DNA of 64,000 bases from Parafrankia sp041008525 (GTDB taxonomy: Bacteria; Actinomycetota; Actinomycetes; Frankiales; Frankiaceae), in contig NZ_JBFLUG010000016.1 of assembly GCF_041008525.1 (NCBI RefSeq), positions 1-64,000 on the forward strand, given 5' to 3'. A model generated the notes under the pieces. It was not told the origin of the DNA. It did not search any database and worked only from the letters and a program-made list of their open reading frames with translations. The stretch's first letter is position 1, and each line of letters opens with the position of its first letter. The translations under genes were made by a program, and so were the position numbers. Below, one piece after another: positions 26,819 to 36,489 of the stretch.

Positions 26819-29683
26819 CTACGTCGACGACGCGCTGATGACCTCGGGGCCGGTTGCCGCCGGGCCGGGCACGCTGCCACTGCGACTGATGGCGCGTTCG
26901 TCGGTGCCCAGGTAGCTCGCGATGACCTTCGGGTCGTTGCGTACCTGCTCGGGTTCTCCGTCGGCGATCACCCGCCCGGTTTCGAGGCAGTAGACGCGGT
27001 CACTGATGCCCATGATCAGTGGCATGTCGTGCTCGATGACGAGCATGGCCGCGTCGAGTTCGCGGCGGATTTCCTGAATGAGTGGCCCGAAGGCCTCCGT
27101 TTCGCGTTGGGCGACTCCCGCTGTCGGTTCGTCGAGGCAGAGCAGGCGTGCGTCGAGAGCGAGGAGGCCGGCGAGTTCGACGATGCGGCGGGTGCCGGTG
27201 GACAGGTCGGCGACAAACGCGTCGGTGTAGCGGCCGAGGCCGAGGAAGCCGATGAGGTCGTCGGCCGCGGCTCGTTGGGCGCGTTCGTGGCGGAAGGTGT
27301 GGGGAAGGTGGAGGGCGGTGCTGAGAAGCCCGGTGCGGCCGCGTGCTTCCAGGGCGATCTGGACGGTCTGGCGGACGGTGAGCTCGGGGAAGAGCGTGGC
27401 GGTCTGGAAGGTACGGCCGAGGCCGGCGCGGGCGCGGGCGGCCGGGTTTGCCCCGGTGATGTCCTGGCCGGCGAGCTCGACGGTGCCACCCGCGGGGAGG
27501 AAGCCGCCGATGGCGTTCATGAGGGTGGACTTGCCGGCGCCGTTGGTGCCGATCAGGCCGATGATCTCGCCTGGTTTCACCTGGAGGGAGACGCCGTCGA
27601 CGGCGGTGAGGCCGCCGAACCGGACGCGCAGGTCGGTGGTTCGCAGGACCGCCAGCTCGGCGGGGAGCGGCTCGCGTTCGATGGTCCGGCTCAGCACCCT
27701 GGCGGGCGCCGCCTGCGGCGCGCGGGCTGGTGGGGATCCCAGGCGCCGCTCGGCGGCACGCAGGAGGACGTCGCGAGCGCTGTAGCCGATCTGGACGAGA
27801 CCGCCGGGGAAGTAGAGGAGGAGGACGAGGAGGCCGAGGCTGGAGGTGAGCAGGGGGACGATGTCGTTGTCCGGGAAGATCGCGGGCAGACCGACGACCC
27901 ACAGGGCGCCGAGGACGGGGCCGTACACCGAGCCGAGGCCACCGATGACCACGATGGACACGAGGGCGAGCGAGTCGGCGGACAGGAAGTACCTGTCGGA
28001 GTAGGGGACGTTCTGGACCGCGCCGGCCAGGAGGCTTCCCCCGAGGCCGGCGATGCCGCCGGCGAGCGCGAAGGCGCGCAGTTTCACCCGCGTTGCCCGG
28101 ACGGTGTAGGCGGCCGCCGTCCACGGGTTGTCCCGGACGCCGATGGTGGTGCGCCCGACACCGGAGCGGCGCAGCCGGGCGACGACCACGAGGACGACGG
28201 CCAGGACGGCCAGGACGAGGTAGTAGTAGCTGCGCTGGTCGGTGATGTCGATCCCGAAGGCGGTGCTGCGGGGGAACGAGGCGGTGTGCGCTCCCTCGTC
28301 CTGGAACAGATCGCGCCGGTAGAGGAACTGTTCGGCGGCGATCCCGAAGGCGAAGGTGCTGACCGCGAGCAGCAGGCCGCGAACCCGCAGTGCCCCCGCG
28401 CCCACCACCGCGGCGATCGCCGCCGTGACGAGGCCCGCGATCAGCACGGACACGGGGAAGGGCAGCGCGTTCAGGCTGACGGTACTGCCCCCGAGCGGGA
28501 TCCGCAGGCCGCGGTTCAGCGCCGCGGCGGTGAGCGCGCCGAGGCCGGCGAAGGCCATCTGGCCGAGGGAGAGCTGCCCGGCCCAGCCGGTGAGGATCGT
28601 GACCGACGCCGCGCAGATGGCGTAGCCGAGAATGATCGTGTAGAGCAGCTGCCGGGAGGACTGGTGGACCAGCAGCGGCAGGACGACGGCGAGCACGCCG
28701 AGGAGCAGGAACGGGACGCGCTCCAGGTGGCGGATCCACCACAGGTCACGCAGCCGTTCCGGGACGGGCCGGACCTTCGGGGCGAACGAGAACGCCGAGG
28801 TCTCGGCGTCGCGGCCGCGGCTGACCACGAAGACGGCGGCCAAGACCAGCAGGAAGATCACCAGGTCGGTCAGGCCCGGCTCGTCGAGCCAGTTGAACTG
28901 GATGAACGACTGCAGCAGACCCAGCAGCACCCCGGCGAGCATCGCGACGCGCATCGACACCATGCGGGCGATCACCGCCGCCGCCAGCGCCCGGACGAGG
29001 GTGGTGGGGCCCAGGGTGGTGAGCTGGTCCAGCGACTTGTTCTGCGCCGAGATCAGGATCAGGCAGAGTGTGCCGACCAGCCCGGCGAGCGCCCACATGG
29101 CGGTGGAGACGGCCTTCGGGCTGATGCCCTGCAGCCGGGCGAGCTCGGGGTTGCTGGCTGATGCCTGGACCGTGCGACCGAGCACCGTGCGGCTCAGGAA
29201 CAGGCCGAGCAGGATGGCGACGACGGGCACCGTGACCAGGACGCTCAGCTGGGCACCGGTGATCTGCAGGTCCGAGGAGGGCGACCAGGTGCCACCCCAC
29301 GGCACCGGGTAGTACTCCGTCGAGTAGTCGTCGAGGTCCGGCAGGCCGGTGACGACGGTCAGGGCGAGCTGGGCGACGCCGATGGTGGCGACGAGCAGGA
29401 TCACCCGGGGTGCCTGGAACAGGCGGCGGATCACCGTGAGGTCGACGAGCGCGCCGAAGGCCGCGCCGACGATCAGCGACAGCGGCAGTGCCACCCAGTA
29501 GGGGACGCCCCAGCGGACGACGAACAGCGCGAACAGCGCGGAGCCGATGAGGCCCATGTTCGCGACCGCGAAGTTGATGACCCGGGTGGATCGGTGGACC
29601 AGGACGATGCTGATCGCGAGCAGGCCGATGACCAGCCCGGTGACCGCGCCGTCGAACAGCAGCTGTGCGGTGGGTATCTGCAT
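26819..29683 (-). CDS. LivH-LivM-LivG fusion: two permeases and an ATPase in one chain
   Basis: A 954-residue protein with three parts. Residues 1-290 are a LivH-like permease. Residues 320-625 are a LivM-like permease (TGWAGQLSLGQMAFAGLGA, VIGGLGSVYGP). Residues 670-930 are a LivG-like ATPase with Walker A GTNGAGKST, Walker B LLCLDEPTAG and a signature that reads LSTGT rather than LSGGQ. Separate genes are the norm for LivH, LivM and LivG. The second ATPase is fused to an MFS protein encoded five bases upstream. The ATG at 29683 starts the first membrane segment. Confidence 0.88.
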   Translation of the reverse strand: MQIPTAQLLFDGAVTGLVIGLLAISIVLVHRSTRVINFAVANMGLIGSALFALFVVRWGVPYWVALPLSLIVGAAFGALVDLTVIRRLFQAPRVILLVATIGVAQLALTVVTGLPDLDDYSTEYYPVPWGGTWSPSSDLQITGAQLSVLVTVPVVAILLGLFLSRTVLGRTVQASASNPELARLQGISPKAVSTAMWALAGLVGTLCLILISAQNKSLDQLTTLGPTTLVRALAAAVIARMVSMRVAMLAGVLLGLLQSFIQFNWLDEPGLTDLVIFLLVLAAVFVVSRGRDAETSAFSFAPKVRPVPERLRDLWWIRHLERVPFLLLGVLAVVLPLLVHQSSRQLLYTIILGYAICAASVTILTGWAGQLSLGQMAFAGLGALTAAALNRGLRIPLGGSTVSLNALPFPVSVLIAGLVTAAIAAVVGAGALRVRGLLLAVSTFAFGIAAEQFLYRRDLFQDEGAHTASFPRSTAFGIDITDQRSYYYLVLAVLAVVLVVVARLRRSGVGRTTIGVRDNPWTAAAYTVRATRVKLRAFALAGGIAGLGGSLLAGAVQNVPYSDRYFLSADSLALVSIVVIGGLGSVYGPVLGALWVVGLPAIFPDNDIVPLLTSSLGLLVLLLYFPGGLVQIGYSARDVLLRAAERRLGSPPARAPQAAPARVLSRTIEREPLPAELAVLRTTDLRVRFGGLTAVDGVSLQVKPGEIIGLIGTNGAGKSTLMNAIGGFLPAGGTVELAGQDITGANPAARARAGLGRTFQTATLFPELTVRQTVQIALEARGRTGLLSTALHLPHTFRHERAQRAAADDLIGFLGLGRYTDAFVADLSTGTRRIVELAGLLALDARLLCLDEPTAGVAQRETEAFGPLIQEIRRELDAAMLVIEHDMPLIMGISDRVYCLETGRVIADGEPEQVRNDPKVIASYLGTDERAISRSGSVPGPAATGPEVISASST

Positions 29684-29688
29684 GGTGG

Positions 29689-31908
29689 TCAGCCGCCTTC
29701 CCGACCGAGGAACACGGCGCGGGCCAGGTCGTCGCGTTCGGCGAGCTCACGGGCCGGGCCGGTGAAGCGGACCTGGCCCTTCTCCAGGAACACGGCCCGG
29801 TCGGCGACGGCGAGGGCGATGTTCAGTGACTGTTCGACGACGACGATCGTCAGCCCGTCGGCCTTGAGCCGTTCCAGGATGGCCAGCAGGTCCTGCACGA
29901 TGGCCGGCGCGAGGCCCAGGGACAGCTCGTCGATGAGCAGTACCTCGGGGTCGTGCAGCAGCACCATCGCGAGCGCGAGCATCTGCTGCTGGCCGCCGGA
30001 CAACAGGCCGGCCAGCTGTGACTCGCGGTTGGCGAGATCGGGGAACAGATCGAGGACGTAGGCGAACCGACGGTCGCGGTCGGCCCGGTCGCGGCGCATC
30101 CGGAACGCCGCCATCTCCAGGTTCTCCCGGATGGTCATGTCGGCGAACACACCCTTGCCGCCGGGCAGCAGGTGTACCCCGTACTTCCCACGTTGTTCCG
30201 GCGCGACGTAGGTGATCGTGCGCCCGCCGAGCCGCACGACTCCGCGGGACGGGGTGCCGAGTCCGCAGATGACCTTCAGGATCGTCGACTTGCCGGCGCC
30301 GTTCGTCCCGAGCAGCGCCAGGGTCTCGCCGCGGCGGACCTCGAAGGCGACATCGAACAGCACCTGCACGTTTCCGTAGGAGAAGTCGATGTTGTTGACC
30401 TGCAGAACCGGGATGTTCTCCGGGTCGGCGTTCCGCCGGTCGCGTTCGGCGAGCTCCTCCCACAGGTCCGCGACCACCAGGGACAGGTCGCTCTTCACGA
30501 ACGACGCGCCGCGGATCATCATCAGCCCGCCGACCAGGGTCGCGGGGATCCCGATCACGAGCACGGCGACCCGGGGGTCGTAGGCGTTGCTGATCAGCCC
30601 GGACAGGACCGCACCGCCGGTGGCGCCGACGAAGAACATGTAGACCGCCGCCAGCGCCATGCCCAGCCCGCGCAGGCGGTACGGCGTCACGGACTGCACC
30701 ACCGGGCCGACCATCGCGAACGCGACCGACGCGAACACCGCACCCGGAACGCTCAGCAGCATGAAGGCGACCCAGCCCGGCATGAACCACTGGATCGGCA
30801 GCAGCACCGCACCCGGCAGCACGCACACCCCGAGCAGCCTGACCGCACGCTCCGGATCGCGGTGGTAGAGCCGGTCGTAGCGAGGCGCGACAATCGGCAG
30901 CGCGACAACCAGTGCGGCCCCGCCGAGCGAGCCCATCAGACCACGCTGGAACGTCGACATCCCGTAGTGGTCCTCAGCCCACAGGTTCGCCAGCACACTC
31001 GTGGTGAACAGGCTGAACCCCAGCGCGGAGAACGCGGTGACCGCCGTCTTCACGGTCCGGATCCGCATGAGCCGCGCGAAGGCCGCCTCCACCGAGATCG
31101 GCATCGCCTCCGCGTCCTCAACCACCTCGCCGAGAACCGACTTCATCTCCTGCTGGCCCCGTGCCGGCTCCGGCAGCCGGAAGGCGATGATGGCGACGAC
31201 CAGCGCGGGCAGGCCGAGGACGAGGAACGGCCACCGCCAGCCGTCCTCGCCACCCGCCCAGGTCGCGATGCCCGCGACGACCAGCGGGCTCAGCGCGCCG
31301 GTGACCCGCGCCGCACCGTAGATCGAGGCGGAAAGCCGCCCACGCACGCCGATCGGATAGGCGTCCGCGATCAGCGATCCGTGCACCGTGTTGTTGCTCG
31401 ACTTCGCGATCCCGACACCGAACCGGGCCAGGAAGAACAGGAACGCGCTTGCGGCCAGGCCGGACGCGAGCACCATCGCCGAGAAGGCGACGCCCGCCCA
31501 GCCGATCACCCGGCTGCGCCGGAAATGGTCGGCCAGATATCCCATCGGCAGCGCGCCCAGCACCAGGAAGGCGCCGGCGGCCGCCGAGATGAACACGATC
31601 GCGCCGTCGGACAGCCCGAAGGAGTCCCGGATGTCCGGGGCCAGGACCGACAGCGCCGCCGACTCCAGTTCGTCCAGCGCGTTCAACAGCACCAGAATCA
31701 GAAACGTCAGTGACCCACCCGCGGCCAGCCCCTCACGCAGTGACAGGGGCTCGCCACCGACACCCGGCAGGAGACTGTCCGCGAACAGCTCTTCGCGCTG
31801 ATCCTGGGCCTGTCGCTCCTGCCGCTCCGCCTCCGCGTCGATCAGCCCGGCGGCTAACCCGGCCACGGAGGTCACGGTCTCCGAAGGGGGAGCATCGGGA
31901 GCGCTCAT
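29689..31908 (-). CDS. MFS transporter fused to a LivF-type ATPase
   Basis: Residues 1-60 are cytosolic. Residues 60-480 form a 12-segment major facilitator domain (ALPMGYLADHFRRSRVIGWAG is the loop 2-3 motif). Residues 500-739 are a LivF ATPase with Walker A GTNGAGKST, signature LLSGGQQQ, Walker B VLLIDELSLGLAP and VVEQSLN. A secondary transporter joined to the nucleotide-binding subunit of a primary importer is an odd pairing. The next gene supplies the matching LivH, LivM and LivG parts. ATG 31908 follows GGGG; GTG 31914 is also possible. It is the second gene after GH2 in the LacI-operator operon. Confidence 0.85.
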   Translation of the reverse strand: MSAPDAPPSETVTSVAGLAAGLIDAEAERQERQAQDQREELFADSLLPGVGGEPLSLREGLAAGGSLTFLILVLLNALDELESAALSVLAPDIRDSFGLSDGAIVFISAAAGAFLVLGALPMGYLADHFRRSRVIGWAGVAFSAMVLASGLAASAFLFFLARFGVGIAKSSNNTVHGSLIADAYPIGVRGRLSASIYGAARVTGALSPLVVAGIATWAGGEDGWRWPFLVLGLPALVVAIIAFRLPEPARGQQEMKSVLGEVVEDAEAMPISVEAAFARLMRIRTVKTAVTAFSALGFSLFTTSVLANLWAEDHYGMSTFQRGLMGSLGGAALVVALPIVAPRYDRLYHRDPERAVRLLGVCVLPGAVLLPIQWFMPGWVAFMLLSVPGAVFASVAFAMVGPVVQSVTPYRLRGLGMALAAVYMFFVGATGGAVLSGLISNAYDPRVAVLVIGIPATLVGGLMMIRGASFVKSDLSLVVADLWEELAERDRRNADPENIPVLQVNNIDFSYGNVQVLFDVAFEVRRGETLALLGTNGAGKSTILKVICGLGTPSRGVVRLGGRTITYVAPEQRGKYGVHLLPGGKGVFADMTIRENLEMAAFRMRRDRADRDRRFAYVLDLFPDLANRESQLAGLLSGGQQQMLALAMVLLHDPEVLLIDELSLGLAPAIVQDLLAILERLKADGLTIVVVEQSLNIALAVADRAVFLEKGQVRFTGPARELAERDDLARAVFLGREGG

Positions 31909-32063
31909 GAGCACCCCAGGTCCGCGGGCGTTGCCCGGAACCCGAACAGGTCGGACACCGTTGGCCTACTTTCGGAGGGTTGTCGGTGACGCAGGTAAGG
32001 CGTCGCTGACGGTGGCAGTGGACAGAGAGGAGCGGTGACCCTCGAGGACAGAGGACAGGCCGG

Positions 32064-34583
32064 TCATCGAAGTTCCCCGGTCTGCTCCGCCGGCACTGCC
32101 TCGACCTGGACGGCCGCGGGTGGGCAGCCGTCGGCCGTGATGGTCAGCGTGATCGAACCGGGCGCGGTCGGACGGATCACGGCGAGCGCCCGCCCGTCGA
32201 ACGTCGTTCGTACCGTGTCGAAGAAGTTCTCCTCCGACCGCGGGTTCGCGCTGCCGAAGCCCTGCAGCACTGCCGGCCCGGTCAGTTCGACGGAGACCCT
32301 GCGGTCGGCGGTGTTGTACAGACTGCCGTCCGCGTCAACCAGGGTGATGGACACGAAGGCCAGATCGCGGTCGTCGGCCGTGATCTGCTCCCGGTCGGCG
32401 ATGACGTCGAGCCGGACCTCGCCGGTGGCGGAGCGAAGGGCGGTCCGGCCGGTCTCGTGGCCGTCGGTGTAGGCGACGGCCGTGAGCGAGCCGGGCTCGA
32501 AGACGGTGTCGAAGGAGGCGGTGAAACGGTGCTTCTCCCCCGCCGGAGCCCTGCCGACCGAGCGGCCGTTGACCAGGAGTTCGACTTCGTCCGCGGCGGA
32601 GTAGACGTCGACCCGGACCGGCCTGTCCTCGTGACCGCTCCAGCTCCAGCTTGAGATCGAGTCGCTCCACGACCACCAGGTCGCCAGCCGGACCGGTTCA
32701 CCATGCCGCTCGGGGCGATGGACGGCGATGTAGGGCGTGGTTCGCAGCCCGAAGACGACCTCCCGGTAGTAGGAGGCCGGGCGCCGATGACCGGTGATGT
32801 CGATGTCGCCACACCAGGCTGTGAGCCACGGGTAGGCCCCCTGATGGCCAGGCGTGCCACTGGCCTGCGCCGTGGGATCGCTCTGGTACTCGACCCTGCC
32901 GATTCCTGGCTCGCCCAGATAGTCCCAGCCGGTCCAGGTGAAGTCTCCGATGACGTGATCGTTGTCCCGTACGAGCCGCCAGTTGCGGTCGATGTCCGAG
33001 GGGTGGGTCTCGGTGCCGACGATCACCCGGTTGGGAAACAGTGTCCGGTCGAGCTCATAGCGGGATTCGAGGTAGTTGTAGCCGGCGACATCCAGGTAGG
33101 CCATGGACTCCGCGGTACGCGTCGTCACGAGCTCCGAGGTCATCAACGTCGGCATGAACTCCCGCAGGCGGGTCATGGCGTCGTTGACGTCGCCGACGTC
33201 GTCGCCGGCGGTGCCGGCGTCCGCGATACCCTCCTCGGCGGAATTCTCCCGGCCGGCGGTCACGGCCGAGAAGAGATCCGGTCCCACGGCGAGCAGACCG
33301 TTCACGGCGTTGGTGACGAACCGGGTGTCGTCGAGTTCGCGGACTTTCTCGGCGAGCCGGCGACCGAGTACCGCGCCAGCGGCGGTGCCCACCTCCGGGA
33401 TCTCGTTACCGATCGAGAAGAAGACGACGCTGGGATGGTTGAGGTCCTTCATGACCAGCGCACGGATGTCCGCCTCCCACGAGCCGGCGAAATCGCTGGC
33501 GTAGTCGTGCGCGGACTTCGCACGGGTCCAGACATCACTCAGCTCGTCCATCACGATCATGCCGAGCTCGTCGCAGGCGTCGAGGAGCCCTCGGCTGATC
33601 GGGTTGTGGGCACTGCGGATCGCGTTGAAACCGGCCTGCCTGAGGATCTCCACCCGGCGCCACTCGGCCCGATCGATGGTCGCCGCTCCGAGCACACCGT
33701 TGTCGTGGTGAATGCAGGCGCCACGTAGCTTCACGCCCTCACCGTTGATCCGAAGACCCCGCCGTGCGTCGACGGTCAACGTGCGTATGCCGAAGCGCGT
33801 CGTCTGTTCGTCGAGTCGCTCGCCGCCGGCGGTGACGGAGGTTCGGCAGGTATAGAGATCGGGGTGCTCCACGTTCCACAGCCGGGGCTCGGGAACGACC
33901 AGCCGCTGGCGCAGCAGAGCGCTGTCGCCGGGGAACACGGTGACCGGTGCGACGTCGCCGGCGACGATCTCGCCATCGGCGCCCACGATGTCGTTGCGAA
34001 CCTCGACGGTCCGTGTCACCGCCGATTCGTTCTGGATCTCGGTCGCCACGGCCACAAGCGCCGCATCGCTCTCGATGACAGGAGTGGTGATCCGCACGCC
34101 GTCGAGAGCCAGATGCAGCAGCCCGGCGACGATGATGCTCGTGCCGCGGTAGATGCCACCGCCGGTGTACCACCGGCTGTCGTCCTGGCTGCGGGCCTCG
34201 ACCCGTACCTCGTTGTCCGCCCCATATCGCAGCAGGTGATCGGCGCGAACCAGGAAGGTGGAATAGCCGCTGGCGCACTGCCCGGCAAGGTCGCCGTTGA
34301 TGTAGACCCGGCCATGGCGGTAGACGCCTTCGAACTCGAACGTCACCCGGCAGTCCTGGTAATCCTCCGGAACGAAGAAGGTCTTCCTGTACTCATAGCC
34401 GTCCGCCGGAAAGTAACCCCGGTGACCAGCCTCCGGATCGGCACCGCTCCGCTCGCGGCGGACCATCGCGTCATGCGGCAACCGCACCGCTTCCCAGCCC
34501 TCGTTCGCCCTGCCGAGCAGAGCCTGGAAGGCGTCGGGCTTCCGGCGGTACGACCAGCCGTCGTTGAACGATGTGCGGATCAA
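32064..34583 (-). CDS. GH2 beta-galactosidase-type glycoside hydrolase
   Basis: An intact 839-residue GH2 enzyme, cytoplasmic (no signal peptide). It has an N-terminal jelly-roll (YEYRKTFFVPEDYQ, GVYRHGRVYINGDLAG), immunoglobulin-like domains and a TIM barrel with acid/base Glu394 in IGNEIPE and nucleophile Glu525 in GTETHPS. A DUF4982-like region and an invasin-type C-terminal domain follow. Such enzymes act on beta-galactosides or on other beta-linked sugars. It is the promoter-proximal gene of the minus-strand operon, with the paired operators and the LacI gene immediately upstream, and is the only undamaged glycosidase of the locus. Confidence 0.9.
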   Translation of the reverse strand: MIRTSFNDGWSYRRKPDAFQALLGRANEGWEAVRLPHDAMVRRERSGADPEAGHRGYFPADGYEYRKTFFVPEDYQDCRVTFEFEGVYRHGRVYINGDLAGQCASGYSTFLVRADHLLRYGADNEVRVEARSQDDSRWYTGGGIYRGTSIIVAGLLHLALDGVRITTPVIESDAALVAVATEIQNESAVTRTVEVRNDIVGADGEIVAGDVAPVTVFPGDSALLRQRLVVPEPRLWNVEHPDLYTCRTSVTAGGERLDEQTTRFGIRTLTVDARRGLRINGEGVKLRGACIHHDNGVLGAATIDRAEWRRVEILRQAGFNAIRSAHNPISRGLLDACDELGMIVMDELSDVWTRAKSAHDYASDFAGSWEADIRALVMKDLNHPSVVFFSIGNEIPEVGTAAGAVLGRRLAEKVRELDDTRFVTNAVNGLLAVGPDLFSAVTAGRENSAEEGIADAGTAGDDVGDVNDAMTRLREFMPTLMTSELVTTRTAESMAYLDVAGYNYLESRYELDRTLFPNRVIVGTETHPSDIDRNWRLVRDNDHVIGDFTWTGWDYLGEPGIGRVEYQSDPTAQASGTPGHQGAYPWLTAWCGDIDITGHRRPASYYREVVFGLRTTPYIAVHRPERHGEPVRLATWWSWSDSISSWSWSGHEDRPVRVDVYSAADEVELLVNGRSVGRAPAGEKHRFTASFDTVFEPGSLTAVAYTDGHETGRTALRSATGEVRLDVIADREQITADDRDLAFVSITLVDADGSLYNTADRRVSVELTGPAVLQGFGSANPRSEENFFDTVRTTFDGRALAVIRPTAPGSITLTITADGCPPAAVQVEAVPAEQTGELR

Positions 34584-34690
34584 TCGAGCTCTCCTGGTCA
34601 GGTGCCAAGCAGGCCGTCATCAGCGATGGCAGCCGACGGCAGGTAGGGCCCCGCGGCGGACCCGGGGGCGACCTGATCCGTGGCTGACGC

Positions 34691-34708
34691 CACTAGCGGG
34701 GGCTAGTG
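34691..34708. promoter_or_regulatory. LacI-type operator between GH2 and the LacI gene
   Basis: The exact inverted arms cactagc and gctagtg flank gggg. It has the same arm sequence and spacing as the site at 16589, which ties the two operons and this regulator together. Confidence 0.72.
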
Positions 34709-34732
34709 ACGTGCACGCAAGCTAGCATCGAG

Positions 34733-34748
34733 CACTAGCGCGCACAAG
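34733..34748. promoter_or_regulatory. second LacI-type operator copy, 42 bases on
   Basis: The left arm cactagc and the gcgc centre are intact; the right arm is poor. A pair about four helical turns apart mirrors the 45-base spacing of the pair at 16544 and 16589. Confidence 0.5.
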
Positions 34749-34785
34749 TCCGACTTGCTTCAGGCCAGCGGAGGAGGACAAGGCG

Positions 34786-35787
34786 GTGACCGTGTCGGAG
34801 CCGGCAGCCGGTCGGCGGGTGACCGCCGTCGACGTCGCCCGAGAAGCGGGGGTGTCGCGGGCGACCGTCGGGTTCGTCCTGAACAACACGCGAGGTCAGA
34901 CCATCCCGAAGGACACCCGTGAACGGGTGCTACGGGCATCCGAACGCCTCGGTTACCGACCCAACAGCGCCGCCCGCACGTTGGCCAGCGGCCGCAGCCG
35001 GATCATCCTGCTGGTGCTGCCCGACTGGCCGATCGAGTTCCGGATGCGCAACTATCTCGACGAGGCTTCCCTCGCGCTCGACCGGGCCGGGTACTCCCTG
35101 GTCACCTACACTCGCCACGCCGACCAGACGGCCCGGCCGCTGTGGGAATCCCTCAGCCCCGACCTGGTGGTCGGGACCATCCCGTTCAGCCCGCCCGACG
35201 TCGATTCCATGCTCGCCTGCGGTGTCAGGAAGATCTATCCGAACCCCGGTCGTACTGAGCCCATCGACGCATCCCTCGCGCTCAGCGCAGGCCCGCGGCT
35301 GCAGGTCGACCACCTCCACGAACGCGGCCACCGGAACCTGGTCTATGTCGCGGCGGTGGAGGCACACGCGTCCTCGATGATCGCTGCCCGGTTTCAGGCC
35401 GCGAGCGAGCGGGCCCGTTCGCTGGGCCTCACGGCACTCACTCTGGAGGAGATCAACTACCGCAGCGCCTCCACCGACGAGACCATTCGCCGAATGTTCG
35501 ACGCCGGCATCACCGGAGTCGTCGCGTTCAACGACGACGTCGCTGCCGCCGTCGCCAGCGGCGCGGTCCGCGCAGGCCTCCGGATGCCCGATGATCTCGC
35601 GGTGATCGGCCACGACGACTCTCCGATCGCGGCGATGTTCGTACCTGCGCTGAGCACCATCCGCATCGACACGGTCGCTCTGGGGCGAAGGTTTGCCGAC
35701 TTCGTCCTGCGCAGTGTCGAACAGCGGCCTGCGCCTACCTCTCGCACTGTTGTGGAACCCACTCTGGTCCAACGTGAGACCAGCTGA
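34786..35787 (+). CDS. LacI-family transcriptional regulator
   Basis: A 333-residue regulator. The helix-turn-helix is VTAVDVAREAGVSRATVGFVLNN at residues 12-34 (family form), with the hinge helix in YRPNSAARTLASG. A type I periplasmic-binding fold follows, with the sugar-site block TGVVAFNDDVAAAV and the IGHDDSPIA motif. The GTG start has GAGGAGG eight bases upstream. It is divergent from GH2, with two operator copies between them, so autoregulation is likely. Matching sites before the GH3-GH1 operon 18 kb away make it the probable local regulator of both operons. Confidence 0.92.
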   Translation: MTVSEPAAGRRVTAVDVAREAGVSRATVGFVLNNTRGQTIPKDTRERVLRASERLGYRPNSAARTLASGRSRIILLVLPDWPIEFRMRNYLDEASLALDRAGYSLVTYTRHADQTARPLWESLSPDLVVGTIPFSPPDVDSMLACGVRKIYPNPGRTEPIDASLALSAGPRLQVDHLHERGHRNLVYVAAVEAHASSMIAARFQAASERARSLGLTALTLEEINYRSASTDETIRRMFDAGITGVVAFNDDVAAAVASGAVRAGLRMPDDLAVIGHDDSPIAAMFVPALSTIRIDTVALGRRFADFVLRSVEQRPAPTSRTVVEPTLVQRETS

Positions 35788-35803
35788 GCCAGGTAACGAG
35801 ATG

Positions 35804-35834
35804 CTGCTCGGCCGGGCGCCGGGCGGCCAAGCAG
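35804..35834. terminator. bidirectional hairpin between converging genes
   Basis: The arms ctgctcggcc and ggccaagcag pair with one mismatch around an 11-base GC loop. The hairpin lies between the ends of the LacI gene and the response regulator. There is no U-tract, as is usual in actinomycetes. Confidence 0.5.
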
Positions 35835-35844
35835 GGCGGGCGCG

Positions 35845-36489
35845 TTACGCGTTGTTCAGGTAGGCCAGGACCGCGAGCACTCGACGGTGTCCGCCGTCGG
35901 TGGCGGGTAGGCCCAGTTTCAGGAACACGTTGCCGATGTGCTTGCTCACCGCCCGTTCGGTCACCACCAGGGTCGCGGCGATGGTGGTGTTGTCGTGGCC
36001 CTCGGCCATCAGCGCGAGGACCTCGCGCTCGCGTGGGGTGAGGGAGTCCACCGGCGAGTCGCGGCGGCGGGTGAGCAGCTCGGTGACCACCTCCGGGTCG
36101 AGTGCGGTGCCGCCGGCGGCGACCCGGTCCAGCGCGTCGAGGAACTCCTCGACGCGGCCTATTCTGTCCTTGAGCAGGTAGCCGATCGCGCCGGCGCCGG
36201 CGCCGAGCAGTTCGGTCGCGTAGGACGCCTCCACGTACTGGGAGAGCACGAGAACCGGCAGCCCGGGTATCGCTGCCCGGGCAGCGAGCGCGGCCCGCAG
36301 GCCCTCGTCCCGGAATCCCGGCGGCATCCGCACATCGAGCACGGCGATGTCCGGTCGGCGCTCGATGATCGTGGGCACCACCGCCGGTCCGTCGTCGGCG
36401 ACGCCGACCACCTGGTGGCCGGCGGACGTCAACAGCAGGACGAGGCCCTCACGGAGCAGGGCGTTGTCCTCGCCGATCACCACACGCAC
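35845..36489 (-). CDS. NarL/LuxR-type response regulator
   Basis: A 214-residue regulator with a receiver domain (GEDNALLREGL, phospho-acceptor Asp in AVLDVRMPP) and a C-terminal LuxR helix-turn-helix (LTPREREVLALMAEG, VSKHIGNVFLKL). The GTG at 36489 starts 13 bases before the kinase stop, so they are coupled. It is the partner of that kinase. The palindrome at 37714 in front of the exporter gene is a candidate target. Confidence 0.9.
   Translation of the reverse strand: MRVVIGEDNALLREGLVLLLTSAGHQVVGVADDGPAVVPTIIERRPDIAVLDVRMPPGFRDEGLRAALAARAAIPGLPVLVLSQYVEASYATELLGAGAGAIGYLLKDRIGRVEEFLDALDRVAAGGTALDPEVVTELLTRRRDSPVDSLTPREREVLALMAEGHDNTTIAATLVVTERAVSKHIGNVFLKLGLPATDGGHRRVLAVLAYLNNA

Noticed and set aside
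27029..29161. Long 710-codon open frame antisense to the LivH-LivM-LivG fusion
   Set aside because: It mirrors a real membrane protein gene, lacks motifs and has an Asp/Glu/Gly-rich composition typical of antisense frames in GC-rich DNA.
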